DNA of 53,500 nucleotides from an uncultured Pseudorhodobacter sp. GTDB taxonomy: Bacteria > Pseudomonadota > Alphaproteobacteria > Rhodobacterales > Rhodobacteraceae. Location: positions 1-53,500 of the forward strand of contig CAJXWJ010000019.1 in NCBI GenBank assembly GCA_913062925.1. Direction: 5' to 3'. This document shows positions 8,739-17,746 of this stretch, piece after piece (the first letter of the stretch is position 1; each line of letters starts with the position of its first letter). A model generated the notes under the pieces. The model made no database searches. It saw only the letters and a program-made list of their open reading frames with translations, and was not told the DNA's origin. The position numbers and the translations under genes are program-made.

Positions 8739-10018
8739 CAGTGGAACAACGACGGCAGCCAAAGCGATAGCGCAGGCACATAGGTGACCATCAGCAAGGT
8801 CGCCACGGCCGCGCCATAAAACGGCCAGATCGAGCGCATCGCCTGCGAAATCGGAATGCGCCCCACCGCGCAGCCGACAAACAGCACCGCCCCCACTGGT
8901 GGCGTGCAAAGCCCGATGCCAAGGTTCAAGATCAAGATCACCCCAAAATGCACCGGATCCACGCCAAAGGCTTGTGCGACGGGCAGGAAAATCGGCGTGG
9001 TGATCACGATCAGCGGTGACATATCCATAAAGGTGCCAAGGATCAGCAGCACCACATTCAGCAGCAGCAAAATCACAATCGGATTGTCCGACACGCCTTG
9101 CAGCATCGCCACCATCTGCGCCGGCACCCGGGTATAGGCCAAAAGCCAGCCAAAAGACGCCGCACAGCCGATCACCATCAACACCATCGCAGTGGTGCGC
9201 ACGGCGGCAAAGGTGGCCTCGACAAAGTCATGCCAGCTAAGCGAGCGATAGACAAAAAACGTGATCAATGCGGCATAGACCACCGCGATATTCGAAGATT
9301 CCGAGGCGGTGAATATCCCCGAACGTACGCCGCCAAAGATGATCAAGATCAGAATAAGCCCCGGCACCGCCGAGGTGAAAATCTGCCCCAAGGCCGCCCA
9401 ACCCGGAAAAGCCTCGGTCGGATAGCCGCGGCTTTTGGCGACGAAATAGGCCGCGATCATCAAGCTTAGTGCCAAGATCAGCCCCGGAATAATCCCCGCC
9501 GTGAACAGATCGGCGATCGAGATTTTGCCGCCTGCCGAGATCGAATAGATGATCATATTATGGCTGGGCGGGATCATCAGCGCGATGATCGAGCCGACCA
9601 CCGTCAGGTTCACCGCGTAATCGACATCATAGCCGCGCGCCTTCATCTGCGGCACCATCAGCCCGCCCACCGCACTTGCATCCGCCGCAGCCGAGCCCGA
9701 GACCCCGCCAAACATCACGCTGGCCAGCACGTTCACTTGCCCCAAACCGCCGCGCAAATGCCCGACCATCGCGCCCGCCAGCGCCACCAGACGCCGCGCA
9801 ATATCGCCGCGCACCATCAGATCGCCGGCAAAGATAAAGAAGGGAATTGCCATCAGCGCAAAGACCGAAACCCCCGAATTCAACCGCTGAAACACCACCA
9901 CCGGCGGCAGCCCCAGATAGACCACCGTGGCAAAGCTGGAAATCCCCAGACAAAAGGCCACCGGCGTGCCGATCAGCAACAAAAAGCTGAAACTGCCAAA
10001 AAGCACCCAAAGTTCCAT
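8738..10018 (-). CDS. dctM: TRAP transporter large permease subunit (DctM type)
   Basis: This roughly 426-residue protein has about 12 hydrophobic segments and DctM features such as FIFAGDLMVRGDIARRLV, GGVSGSAAADASAVG and GMGL-like C-terminal LGIGLCTPPVG. It is the main channel of a TRAP transporter that uses the ion gradient to import acids delivered by the periplasmic DctP. I chose ATG 10018, two bases after the dctQ stop, over the ATG nine codons upstream inside dctQ. It should import glucuronate or unsaturated uronates given the operon. Confidence 0.93.
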   Translation of the reverse strand: MELWVLFGSFSFLLLIGTPVAFCLGISSFATVVYLGLPPVVVFQRLNSGVSVFALMAIPFFIFAGDLMVRGDIARRLVALAGAMVGHLRGGLGQVNVLASVMFGGVSGSAAADASAVGGLMVPQMKARGYDVDYAVNLTVVGSIIALMIPPSHNMIIYSISAGGKISIADLFTAGIIPGLILALSLMIAAYFVAKSRGYPTEAFPGWAALGQIFTSAVPGLILILIIFGGVRSGIFTASESSNIAVVYAALITFFVYRSLSWHDFVEATFAAVRTTAMVLMVIGCAASFGWLLAYTRVPAQMVAMLQGVSDNPIVILLLLNVVLLILGTFMDMSPLIVITTPIFLPVAQAFGVDPVHFGVILILNLGIGLCTPPVGAVLFVGCAVGRIPISQAMRSIWPFYGAAVATLLMVTYVPALSLWLPSLFH

Positions 10019-10019
10019 G

Positions 10020-10529
10020 CTAGCTCTCCATCTCGGTTTCGCCAAAGCGCGCGGTCGGAAGGCCAGCGGCGCGGCGGGCTATGCGTTCGATCGAGAATAA
10101 CATCACCAGCACCCCGCCCGCGATCACTGGCAGGAAATCAAACGCGCCGGAAATGCCCAAAGAGGGCACATTATGGCCCGCAGCATTTTGCGCCAACTGC
10201 ACGCCAAACCACAGCATGCCCGCGCCAAAGCCCGTGACCGCCAGATCCGAAATCGTGTAAAGCCACAGCTTGGCCGTATTGGGCAGCACATAAAGCAGCA
10301 CATCAAACGACAGGTGATAGCCTTCGCGAATGCCGACAGCGGCGCCTAGAAAGATAAACCAGCCCATGATCAGCACCGAAGCGGGTTCGGACCAGATCAG
10401 ACTTGAATTCAGAATGTAGCGAAAAAACACTTGGGCTGCGATGATCACCGTCATCAGCACAAGCCCAATGCCCGCCACCCAAAGCGCTACGCGCGCCAAG
10501 ATCCCCGTCGCCAAAGCCACGCGTTCCAT
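10020..10529 (-). CDS. dctQ: TRAP transporter small permease subunit (DctQ type)
   Basis: The 169-residue protein has four hydrophobic segments. Segments such as MTVIIAAQVFFRYILNSSLIWSEP and SFDVLLYVLP fit DctQ. It partners DctM in the inner membrane. It follows dctP by 55 bp; that gap holds a 24-bp perfect palindrome that may reduce read-through so that the binding protein is made in excess. It precedes dctM by one base. Confidence 0.92.
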   Translation of the reverse strand: MERVALATGILARVALWVAGIGLVLMTVIIAAQVFFRYILNSSLIWSEPASVLIMGWFIFLGAAVGIREGYHLSFDVLLYVLPNTAKLWLYTISDLAVTGFGAGMLWFGVQLAQNAAGHNVPSLGISGAFDFLPVIAGGVLVMLFSIERIARRAAGLPTARFGETEMES

Positions 10530-10550
10530 ATGATTTCCCTTGAAAAAGCA

Positions 10551-10574
10551 GGCCCGCGCAGATCTGCGCGGGCC
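10551..10574. promoter_or_regulatory. 24-bp perfect palindrome between dctP and dctQ, probable processing or attenuation hairpin
   Basis: The half-site GGCCCGCGCAGA is followed directly by its reverse complement. In minus-strand mRNA this forms a 12-bp GC-rich stem, followed by TGCTTTTTC, a short U-run. Hairpins after solute-binding-protein genes commonly protect the upstream message or partly terminate transcription, raising binding protein over permease. The position, right after the dctP stop (10585), fits this. The 24 bp could also be a protein site, but its lack of a spacer and high GC favour RNA. Confidence 0.7.
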
Positions 10575-10584
10575 AAAAGCTGGC

Positions 10585-11562
10585 TTATTTTGTGGCTTGA
10601 ATGTCGGCGACCATCTTCTTCAAGACATCCGATGTGACATATTTTTCGTAAACCGGCACCATGGCTTCGATAAACGGTGTCTTGTCGATGTCTTTGATCA
10701 GCTGCACGCCTGCGGCCATGACTTTATCTTCCGAGATTTTTTCTTGGGCCGCCCAAAGCTCGCGGTTGATCGGCATCGACTCGCGTGCCGCCTGCCGGAC
10801 TGCGGCCTGATCTTCGGCACTCAGCTTATCAAAGGACTTTTTCGACATCACCAGAACTTCTGGCACGATCAAATGCTGGTCCAGAGTATAGTATTTCGCG
10901 ACTTCAAAGTGCCCCGAAGTGTCATAGGATGGCCAGTTGTTCTCGGCGCCATCGATAACGCCGGTCTGGATCGAGGAGTAAACCTCGCCGTAAGGCATCG
11001 GGGTTGCGTTGGCACCAAGCGCTGCGACCATATCGACGAACATATCCGATTGCATGACGCGGAATTTCATCCCAGCCATATCGGCGATCGAGGTGATTGG
11101 CTTTTCCTTGTTGTAAAAGCTGCGCGAGCCGCCGTCATAAAACGCCAGACCCACCAGATCATGCGCCTCGAAGGCATCAAGGATCTGCTGGCCCACGGGT
11201 CCGTCCATCACATTGTGCATATGTTCGGTCGAGCGGAAGATATAGGGCAGCGACGGCACTTGGGTTTCTGGAATGATGTTGTTGAACGGCCCAAGGCTGA
11301 CGCGGTTCATATCAATCACGCCGAACTGGGTCTGCTCGATGGTGTCTTTTTCCTCGCCAAGCTGGGCCGAGGCAAAGATCTCGATGCAAACGCGGTCGCC
11401 GGTGCGTTCGCGCAGCATTTTGTCGATGGCCTTCACCGCTTCCACGGTTGGATAGCCATCGGGATGGGTGTCAGACGAGCGCAAAGTGACTTCGCAAGCA
11501 CTTGCCGCAGAAGCCAAGGCCGCCGTCGACAGCAAAGCTGCAATAAGGGTCTTCATCTTCAT
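10585..11562 (-). CDS. dctP: TRAP transporter solute-binding protein (DctP type), probable uronate binder
   Basis: The 325-residue protein starts with a classic Sec signal ([19 protein letters not shown], cleavage near 22). It then shows DctP features: [28 protein letters not shown], and [15 protein letters not shown], where the arginine normally binds the substrate carboxylate, and [19 protein letters not shown]. It binds its ligand in the periplasm and passes it to DctQM. The surrounding uronate genes make glucuronate, galacturonate or unsaturated uronate the likely ligand. It is the second gene of the operon, 28 bp after uxaC. Confidence 0.93.
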   Translation of the reverse strand: MKMKTLIAALLSTAALASAASACEVTLRSSDTHPDGYPTVEAVKAIDKMLRERTGDRVCIEIFASAQLGEEKDTIEQTQFGVIDMNRVSLGPFNNIIPETQVPSLPYIFRSTEHMHNVMDGPVGQQILDAFEAHDLVGLAFYDGGSRSFYNKEKPITSIADMAGMKFRVMQSDMFVDMVAALGANATPMPYGEVYSSIQTGVIDGAENNWPSYDTSGHFEVAKYYTLDQHLIVPEVLVMSKKSFDKLSAEDQAAVRQAARESMPINRELWAAQEKISEDKVMAAGVQLIKDIDKTPFIEAMVPVYEKYVTSDVLKKMVADIQATK

Positions 11563-11590
11563 AGTTTTCTCCTCCCAAATAAAGGCTCTC

Positions 11591-13015
11591 TCAGAGCCGG
11601 TAGGCCTTTTTTACAAGGCTGTAGCTAAGGTCGTAGGCGACCTCATAGGCCTCGTCTTCTGCCAGCCGCCCTGTGGCGACAAGTTCAGCGAGGTAGGCGC
11701 AATCCACGCGGCGCGCGACGTCATGGCGCGCGGGGATCGAACAAAAGGCGCGGGTGTCGTCGTTAAAGCCGACGGTGTTATAAAACCCTGCCGTTTCGGT
11801 GGTGTTTTGACGAAACCGTTTCATGCCTTCGGGGCTATCAAAGAACCACCAGGGTGGCCCCAGTTTCAGCGCGGGATAAACCCCCGCCAAGGGCGCAAGC
11901 TCGCGGCTTTGCGTGGTTTCATCCAAGGTAAAGGCGATGATCGACAGCCGCGGGTCGGTGCCAAAGGCATCCAGCAGCGGGCGCAGCGCATGGACGTAAT
12001 CGGTGCGGCTGGGAATATCAAAGCCCTTGTCGCGGCCAAAGCGCGCCAGCATCGCGCCCGAATGGTTGCGCACAGATCCGGGGTGAATTTGCAGCACCAA
12101 CCCGTCATCAAGGCTCATCCGCGCCATTTCCGTCAGCATCTGGCCGCGAAAGCAATCGGCCTCCTCGGCGCTGGCCTGCCCGCCCTTGACGCGGTCAAAC
12201 AGCGCCTCTGCCTCTGCGGGCGACAGGTTTTCTGTGCGCGCCGTGGGGTGGCCGTGGTCGCTAGAGGTCGCGCCAAAGCCGATGAAATAGGCCCGCCGCT
12301 TGCGATGCGCTGCCAGATAGCCCGTCCAGGTGTTGCAATCTTCGCCCGTCAATGCGCCAAACTGCGCCAAATTCGCGGCAAATCCGGCAAATTCGGGGTC
12401 AACCACCGCGTCGGGGCGGTAGGCGGTGATCACGCGGCCCGACCAGTCGCTTTGCGCGATCATCTGGTGCCAGCGCAGATCGTCGAGCGGGCTTTCGGTG
12501 GTGGCGATAACCTCGATGTTAAAGCGTTCAAACAGCGCGCGGGGCAGAAACTCGGGGCGGGTCAGGCAATCGGCGATATGGTCGTAAAACGCATCCGCCG
12601 TGGCGGGGCCAAAGCGGTCTTGCAGGCCAAAAACCTCGGCAAAGGCGTGGTCGATCCACAAAGACGAAGGTGTGCCGCGCAGCAGGTAGTAATGCTGCGC
12701 AAAGAGCCGCCAGATTGTGCGCCCGTCGGTTTCCACCGCCCCACCATCGACGCGCGGCACCCCCAGCGACTCGAGCTGCACGCCCTGCGAGCAGAGCATG
12801 CGAAACACATAGTGGTCGGGGGTGACAAACAGCTGGGCCGGATCGGGGAAGGGCAGGTTTTCGGCAAACCAGCGCGGGTCGGTATGGCCATGCGGGCTGA
12901 CAATCGGCAGGGCCTTGACGCTGTCATAAAGCCCGCGCGCCAGATCCCGCGTGCGCGGGTCGATCGGCAGCAATCTATCGGCGTCCAATTTTGGCAAGGC
13001 GGCTCTTCCCGTCAT
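11591..13015 (-). CDS. uxaC: Glucuronate isomerase (uronate isomerase)
   Basis: The 474-residue protein has the UxaC N-terminal pattern [17 protein letters not shown] with two metal-binding histidines, followed by [18 protein letters not shown]. The C-terminal part has [15 protein letters not shown]. It converts D-glucuronate to D-fructuronate (and galacturonate to tagaturonate) as the first step of the pathway. It is the first gene of the operon and faces gntR across an 87-bp divergent promoter region. The length matches the family (about 470). Confidence 0.96.
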   Translation of the reverse strand: MTGRAALPKLDADRLLPIDPRTRDLARGLYDSVKALPIVSPHGHTDPRWFAENLPFPDPAQLFVTPDHYVFRMLCSQGVQLESLGVPRVDGGAVETDGRTIWRLFAQHYYLLRGTPSSLWIDHAFAEVFGLQDRFGPATADAFYDHIADCLTRPEFLPRALFERFNIEVIATTESPLDDLRWHQMIAQSDWSGRVITAYRPDAVVDPEFAGFAANLAQFGALTGEDCNTWTGYLAAHRKRRAYFIGFGATSSDHGHPTARTENLSPAEAEALFDRVKGGQASAEEADCFRGQMLTEMARMSLDDGLVLQIHPGSVRNHSGAMLARFGRDKGFDIPSRTDYVHALRPLLDAFGTDPRLSIIAFTLDETTQSRELAPLAGVYPALKLGPPWWFFDSPEGMKRFRQNTTETAGFYNTVGFNDDTRAFCSIPARHDVARRVDCAYLAELVATGRLAEDEAYEVAYDLSYSLVKKAYRL

Positions 13016-13041
13016 CTATGGCATCGGTTAAAGTGATTCAC

Positions 13042-13074
13042 AACTAGCATTCTGGTAAACTAATATGCTAGTTT
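13042..13074. promoter_or_regulatory. Divergent promoter region with AACTAGCAT...ATGCTAGTT inverted repeat, candidate GntR operator
   Basis: Between uxaC and gntR lie AACTAGCAT (13042-13050) and its exact reverse complement (13065-13073), 14 bp apart. Nested on the right is AAACTA-N6-TAGTTT (13057-13074). FadR-type GntR proteins bind short palindromes of this sort. The site sits 30-60 bp upstream of the gntR start and directly upstream of uxaC, so one regulator could control both directions. It is much more AT-rich than its surroundings. Confidence 0.65.
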
Positions 13075-13102
13075 GATGCAAGCATTAATGAGAGGAGGCA
13101 TC

Positions 13103-13801
13103 ATGTCTGAAACCGCTTTGCTCAGCCCACTCGAGCCGGTGGTCCGCGCTTCAATCGCCGATCAGGTGTTTGATGTGCTGCATCAGCAAGTGCTGTCGCT
13201 GGCCTTGCCGCCAGGCACCAAGATGTCAGAGGCCGAGATTGCCAAGCAGCTGAATGTCTCGCGCCAGCCGGTGCGCGATGCGTTTTACCGCTTGTCCAAG
13301 CTGGGGTTTTTGCTGATCCAACCGCAAAAGGCGACGCAGGTCAGCCCTATTCATATTCAAGACATCCTGCGGGCGCGCTTTGTGCGCACCTCGATCGAGG
13401 TCGAGGTGATGCGCCGCGCAGCACAAGGGCTGACGGCGCAGGCGCTGGCGCAGCTGGATGCCAATCTGGCCGAGCAAAAGCAGACCGTGGCAAGCGGTGA
13501 TCGCGCGCGCTTTCACCGCTTGGACGACGCCTTTCATCATCTGCTGTGCCAAGGCGCGGGCGTCGGCTTTGTCTGGGAGACCATTCACGAAAACAAAGCC
13601 CATACCGACCGCGTGCGCTATCTGTCGCTGTCAGAAGGCTCTGCGCGTGCGATGGAAGGCCATATCCGCATTCTGGCCGCGCTGCGCGCAGGCGATGGCG
13701 AGGCGGCGGTAGCCGAATTGCGCACCCATTTGGGCCAGATCGAAGGCATCATCGCCGATCTGCGCGCGGCCAATGCCGCGTGGTTCTCGGACGAGGGCTA
13801 G
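13103..13801 (+). CDS. GntR-family (FCD domain) transcriptional regulator of uronate genes
   Basis: The 232-residue protein has an N-terminal winged helix (IADQVFDVLHQQVLSLALPP, then MSEAEIAKQLNVSRQPVRDA) and a C-terminal helical FCD effector domain with RARFHRLDDAFHHLL. I chose ATG 13103 because AGGAGG lies just upstream; earlier ATGs overlap the operator. It probably represses the divergent uronate operon and its own operon until a pathway intermediate binds. It precedes kdgK by 3 bp. UxuR/ExuR-like function is inferred from position. Confidence 0.9.
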   Translation: MSETALLSPLEPVVRASIADQVFDVLHQQVLSLALPPGTKMSEAEIAKQLNVSRQPVRDAFYRLSKLGFLLIQPQKATQVSPIHIQDILRARFVRTSIEVEVMRRAAQGLTAQALAQLDANLAEQKQTVASGDRARFHRLDDAFHHLLCQGAGVGFVWETIHENKAHTDRVRYLSLSEGSARAMEGHIRILAALRAGDGEAAVAELRTHLGQIEGIIADLRAANAAWFSDEG

Positions 13802-13804
13802 CCG

Positions 13805-14698
13805 ATGCGGATGGTTTTTGTGGGCGAAGCGATGGTCGAACTTGCCCCCGAGGGCGGGCTTTATCGGCGCGGCTTTGCGGGCGATACCTTCAACATGGCG
13901 TGGTATGCGCAAAAGCTGGCGCCTGACTGGCAAACCGATTTCGTCTCGGCGATAGGCGATGATGCGATCTCGGCCGAATTTTCGGGCTTTGTGGCCGCGG
14001 CGGGGATTGGCACCGCCCATCTGCGGGTGATCCCCGAGCGCAGCCTTGGGCTTTACATGATTTCGCTGCAAAACGGCGAGCGCAGCTTTTCCTATTGGCG
14101 CAGCCAGTCTGCCGCGCGCCGCTTGGCCGAGGATGCGGCTGCGCTGGACGCGGCTTTTGCAGGGGCCGATCTGGTGGTGTTTTCGGGCATTACGCTGGCG
14201 ATCCTTGACGGGCAGGGGCGCGACAGGCTTGCGCAGGCCCTGCAAGCGGTGCGCGCGGCAGGGGCGCGGATTGCCTTTGACCCCAACATCCGGCGCAGGC
14301 TTTGGGCCAACGACGCTGAGATGCGCGCCTGCCTGACCCGCTTTGCTGGCCTGTCTGACATTGTGCTGGCGTCCTTTGACGACGAGGCGGCGCATTTTGG
14401 CGACGGTGACCGCCAAGCCACGCTGGCGCGTTATCTGGGCGCGGGGGCGGCGGCGGTGGTGGTCAAGGATGGGGCTGCGCAGATGCTGGCGCAGATCGGC
14501 GGCCAAAGCTATGCCCATAGCCCCGATCCGGTGCAAAGCGTTACTGACAGCACCGCAGCGGGTGACAGCTTTAACGCGGGCTTTCTGACCGCTTGGCTGG
14601 CCGGTCAGCCGGTCGAGGCGGCACTTGCGGCGGGGGCGGCACTTGCGGGCCGCGTGATCCAATACCGCGGCGCATTGGCGCAGCAGGCGCTGGCCTAG
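13805..14698 (+). CDS. kdgK: 2-keto-3-deoxygluconate kinase (PfkB family)
   Basis: The 297-residue sugar kinase has the PfkB C-terminal signature DSTAAGDSFNAGFL with the catalytic Asp, and the N-terminal GEAMVEL. The pattern AFDPNIRRRLW matches KDG kinases. It phosphorylates KDG, the common product of UxuA and KduD, to KDPG, which an Entner-Doudoroff aldolase (not in this window) would cleave. It forms a two-gene unit with gntR. The DTTGAGD consensus is changed to DSTAAGD, which keeps the catalytic residue. Confidence 0.92.
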   Translation: MRMVFVGEAMVELAPEGGLYRRGFAGDTFNMAWYAQKLAPDWQTDFVSAIGDDAISAEFSGFVAAAGIGTAHLRVIPERSLGLYMISLQNGERSFSYWRSQSAARRLAEDAAALDAAFAGADLVVFSGITLAILDGQGRDRLAQALQAVRAAGARIAFDPNIRRRLWANDAEMRACLTRFAGLSDIVLASFDDEAAHFGDGDRQATLARYLGAGAAAVVVKDGAAQMLAQIGGQSYAHSPDPVQSVTDSTAAGDSFNAGFLTAWLAGQPVEAALAAGAALAGRVIQYRGALAQQALA

Positions 14699-14765
14699 GC
14701 CCGCGACCTTGTCTTTGGCGCTGGCCTGCCGCATTCTGCCGGCCTCAGCTTTGAAAGGCCGCAAG

Positions 14766-15404
14766 ATGGATCCTGATTTCTGGCACGCACGGTGGAGCCA
14801 AAACCAGATCGGCTTTCACGAGCCGCAAGAAAACCCGCTGTTGCTTGCGCATATTCACGCCCTTGCCTTGGCGCCTCAAGCACGGGTGTTTTTGCCGCTT
14901 TGTGGCAAGACCAAAGACATCGGCTGGCTGTTGTCGCAAGGTATCCAAGTGGCGGGGGCCGAGTTAAGCCCGCTTGCCGTGGATCAGCTCTTTGCCGATT
15001 TGGGCGTGGTGCCTGCGATCACCCAGCAGGGCGAGTTGCGCCGCTATCAGGCCGATGGGCTGACGGTCTTTGTGGGCGATATCTTTGCGCTGACGCCGGA
15101 TGTGCTGGGGCCGGTTGATACGGTCTATGACCGTGCGGCCTTGGTGGCGCTGCCCGCCGCGATGCGGCAGCGCTACGCAGCACATCTGACCGCGCTGACG
15201 CAAAGCGCGCCGCAGTTGCTGATCTGTTTTGCCTATGACCAAAGCCGCTTTTCCGGCCCGCCGTTTTCGGTTTCGGGTCAAGAGGTCGCAAGCCTTTATG
15301 GCGCGCGCTATGACATCCGCGCCTTGGCGGATCAACCTGCGAAGGGTGGGCTGCAAGCCCGCGCTGCCTCCGAGCAGGTCTGGCATCTGACGCCAAAGCC
15401 CTAA
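14766..15404 (+). CDS. tpm: Thiopurine S-methyltransferase family protein
   Basis: The 212-residue protein shows TPMT features: MDPDFWHARWSQNQIGFHE at the start, the SAM-binding VFLPLCGKTKDIGWL, and VAGAELSPLAVDQLF. Such enzymes move a methyl group from S-adenosylmethionine to thiopurines, and in bacteria also to selenium or tellurium oxyanion products. I chose ATG 14766 because family members begin with MDxxFW; an upstream in-frame ATG (14709) adds a poor extension. It is apparently monocistronic and converges on ynjD. Confidence 0.92.
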   Translation: MDPDFWHARWSQNQIGFHEPQENPLLLAHIHALALAPQARVFLPLCGKTKDIGWLLSQGIQVAGAELSPLAVDQLFADLGVVPAITQQGELRRYQADGLTVFVGDIFALTPDVLGPVDTVYDRAALVALPAAMRQRYAAHLTALTQSAPQLLICFAYDQSRFSGPPFSVSGQEVASLYGARYDIRALADQPAKGGLQARAASEQVWHLTPKP

Positions 15405-15422
15405 AGCCCTAAAGCCCTAAAG
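15395..15422. repeat. Three tandem 8-bp units AAAGCCCT joining two convergent stop codons
   Basis: AAAGCCCT is repeated exactly three times (15395-15418) and is followed by AAAG. The tpm stop (TAA, 15402-15404) and the ynjD stop on the other strand (CTA, 15417-15419) both lie within the array. Units are out of frame with each other, so slippage would change the distance between the two stops but not the proteins. No hairpin is formed. Confidence 0.8.
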
Positions 15423-16052
15423 CTGCACCACCGGCCCAGCTGCGGCGGCGGCATCTTCGCCGTCATGGGTGACCAGCAGTACAGGTAATCCGCGGGCGCG
15501 GGCATGGTCAAAGACAAAGCTGCGGATCTCGGCGCGCAGACCTGCATCAAGCCGAGAGAAGGGCTCGTCCAGCAGCAGGGCTTGCGGTTCGGCCAGCAGG
15601 GTGCGCATTAGGGCCGCACGCGCGCGCTGCCCGCCCGAAAGCGTGGCGGGATCGCGGTTGTAAAACCCCGCAAGCCCCGCCGTCTGCAAGGCCGCCTCGA
15701 CAGCGGCGCGCCGCGCTGCGCGCCCGCGCAGTGCGGCGGTCAAGCCAAAGGCCAGATTGTCGCCCACCGACAAATGGCCAAACATCACCGCGTCTTGAAA
15801 CATCATGCCGATGCCGCGCGCCTCGGCGGGCAGGGTGGTCAGATCGCGCCCGCCCAGCCAAATGCGCCCGCTTTGCACAAAACCCTGCGCCAAATGCCCG
15901 GCAATCGCATCCAGCAGCGTCGATTTCCCCACCCCCGAAGGCCCCATCACCGTGACCACCGCGGCAGGTGCCACCGTCAGCGTCAGCGGCGCAAACAGCG
16001 CTGGCCCGCCGCGCGGGCTGATCGTCAGCGCCTCGATCTGCAAGGCCATCAC
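15417..16052 (-). CDS. ynjD: ABC transporter ATP-binding protein (YnjD type)
   Basis: The 211-residue protein contains Walker A GPSGVGKSTLLDAIAG, the signature LSGGQRARAAL, and Walker B ALLLDEPFSRLD. It powers the transporter formed with the permease at 16049 and the binding protein at 17743. The ATG overlaps the permease stop by 4 bp. The gene order binding protein - permease - ATPase - CDP-alcohol transferase matches E. coli ynjBCDF. The substrate of that system is not established; thiamine-like and iron-like annotations exist. Confidence 0.92.
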   Translation of the reverse strand: MMALQIEALTISPRGGPALFAPLTLTVAPAAVVTVMGPSGVGKSTLLDAIAGHLAQGFVQSGRIWLGGRDLTTLPAEARGIGMMFQDAVMFGHLSVGDNLAFGLTAALRGRAARRAAVEAALQTAGLAGFYNRDPATLSGGQRARAALMRTLLAEPQALLLDEPFSRLDAGLRAEIRSFVFDHARARGLPVLLVTHDGEDAAAAAGPVVQL

Positions 16053-17746
16053 ATCCCCCCCCGCAAAGCCCGGCGGTTGCGATAAAGCACGCGCGGCACC
16101 GCCAGCGCCAGCCCATAAGCCGCAAAGGGCAGCGCCGCTTGCAGCACCGCATAGGTGCCAACCACCCGCCTGTCAGAACCCGAAGCCAGCGTCACCGCCT
16201 CGGTCGCAAGCGTTGCAATCCGCCCCGCCCCCATGAACAGCGTCGGCAGATATTGCGCCACCGAAACCGCAAAGCCAATCGCTGCGGCCACCAAAATCGG
16301 CCCCAAAAGCGTGGGCAGCTTGACCGAAAACAGCCGCCGATTGGCCCCCGCCCCCAAGCTTGCCGCCGTGCGGATCAGCGCTGGATCCAGCCCGCGCCAA
16401 GGCTCTGACAGCGCAATCATCACATAGGGAAACACGAACAAAGCCTGCGCCCAGATCACCGCCGCCACACCGCCCGTCAGCCCCATGCGCAAAAACAAAA
16501 GGTTCAGCCCATAGAGAAACCCGATCTGCGGCAGCAACAGCGGCAGATAGATCAGCGCGGTCGCCCAAGCAGCCCTTGGCGCGCGGCTGCGGTCTTCGGC
16601 CTCCAGCCAAGCCACCGCCAGCGTCAGGCAAAGCGCTGTCACCGCCAGCCCCAGCCCAAGCGTATACCCCGCCGCGCGGCCCCAACCGCCTTGCGGATTG
16701 GCCCAAAGCCGCAGGCTCCAGCTTTCGGGCAGCGGGTCAGGAAAGCTCCAGCGAAAGGCGAAAGACCACAGCAGCAGCACCATAAGGGCGGCAAACCCCA
16801 AGCCCAGCACGGCCACGCCAAGGCCAGAGGCCAGCCGCAGCGCGCCCGCCTCTGCGCGCCCGCGCGCGCCCCGGCGCAGCCAGATCAGCCCCGCCCGCGC
16901 CAGCCCGCGCTCGGCCAGTCCCCAGCCCAGCAAGACCGCCGCCACCAGTGCCGCACTTAGCACCGCCCCGGCCGAGGCCGGATAGACCATCGCCAGATCC
17001 GGGTCGCCAAACCAGCGCGTCACCGCCACCGCCAGCGTCGGCGGGTTCGAGGGGCCAAGGATCATCGCCATATCGACGCAAGACAGCGCATAGGCCTGCA
17101 CCACCAAGACCGGCAGGCGGATCAGCGGCCAAAGCTGCGGCAAGATCAGCCGCAGCCAAACCGCAGCCGCACTATACCCCAAAGACCGCCCCAGCGCCAA
17201 GCTTGTGGCAACCGGCACCTGCCGCGCCGCCGCCAGCATCACCAGCAGCAAAAACGGCAGCTCTTTCACCACCAGCCCCAGCAACAGCGCCAGCCCCGCC
17301 GCATCCTGCACCGTGGCCACAAGCGGCGGGTCCTGCCAGCCAAGCGCTGCCGCCAGCAGCCGCGCGATCCAGCCCGCAGGCGCAATCAAAAACCCAAAGC
17401 CAATCGCCACCGCCGCATGCGGCACCGCCAGCACGGGCGCCAGCGCCCGCGCGCCCCAGCCCGCGCGCCCGCTGGTTTGCAAAGCGACACAAAGCCCCAG
17501 CGCCAAGATCAACGCCAGCAGGGTCGATCCGACCCCGGTGATCAGGCTTAACCGCAGGCTGGTTGCCATGCCGGGCAGGGCAAAGAGCTGGCTCCAGGGC
17601 GCAAGCGACAGCCCGCCGCCCAAACCCTCATGCAGGCCAAAGGCCGTGCGCAGGGTCTGGCCCGCGCCCGCCACAATCGGCAAGACCACGGCCAAAACCA
17701 CCACGATCAGCACCGAGCGGCGCAGCGCTTGGCCCTCTGGCCTCAT
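16049..17746 (-). CDS. ynjC: ABC transporter permease, two fused membrane units (YnjC type)
   Basis: The 565-residue protein has about 12 hydrophobic segments in two halves, each with a binding-protein-dependent permease loop (AAARQVPVATSLALGRSLGY and WRGLDPALIRTAASLGAGAN) that contacts the ATPase. A fused double permease of this size occurs in YnjC, ThiP and FbpB-like importers. It overlaps both neighbours by 4 bp. It works in the inner membrane with YnjB and YnjD. Confidence 0.92.
   Translation of the reverse strand: MRPEGQALRRSVLIVVVLAVVLPIVAGAGQTLRTAFGLHEGLGGGLSLAPWSQLFALPGMATSLRLSLITGVGSTLLALILALGLCVALQTSGRAGWGARALAPVLAVPHAAVAIGFGFLIAPAGWIARLLAAALGWQDPPLVATVQDAAGLALLLGLVVKELPFLLLVMLAAARQVPVATSLALGRSLGYSAAAVWLRLILPQLWPLIRLPVLVVQAYALSCVDMAMILGPSNPPTLAVAVTRWFGDPDLAMVYPASAGAVLSAALVAAVLLGWGLAERGLARAGLIWLRRGARGRAEAGALRLASGLGVAVLGLGFAALMVLLLWSFAFRWSFPDPLPESWSLRLWANPQGGWGRAAGYTLGLGLAVTALCLTLAVAWLEAEDRSRAPRAAWATALIYLPLLLPQIGFLYGLNLLFLRMGLTGGVAAVIWAQALFVFPYVMIALSEPWRGLDPALIRTAASLGAGANRRLFSVKLPTLLGPILVAAAIGFAVSVAQYLPTLFMGAGRIATLATEAVTLASGSDRRVVGTYAVLQAALPFAAYGLALAVPRVLYRNRRALRGGM

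Noticed and set aside
17476-17483. TTTGCAAA inside the ynjC coding region
   Set aside because: It is in coding DNA with no promoter context; occasional matches are expected by chance. The one at 32565-32572 is similar, near no propionate gene.
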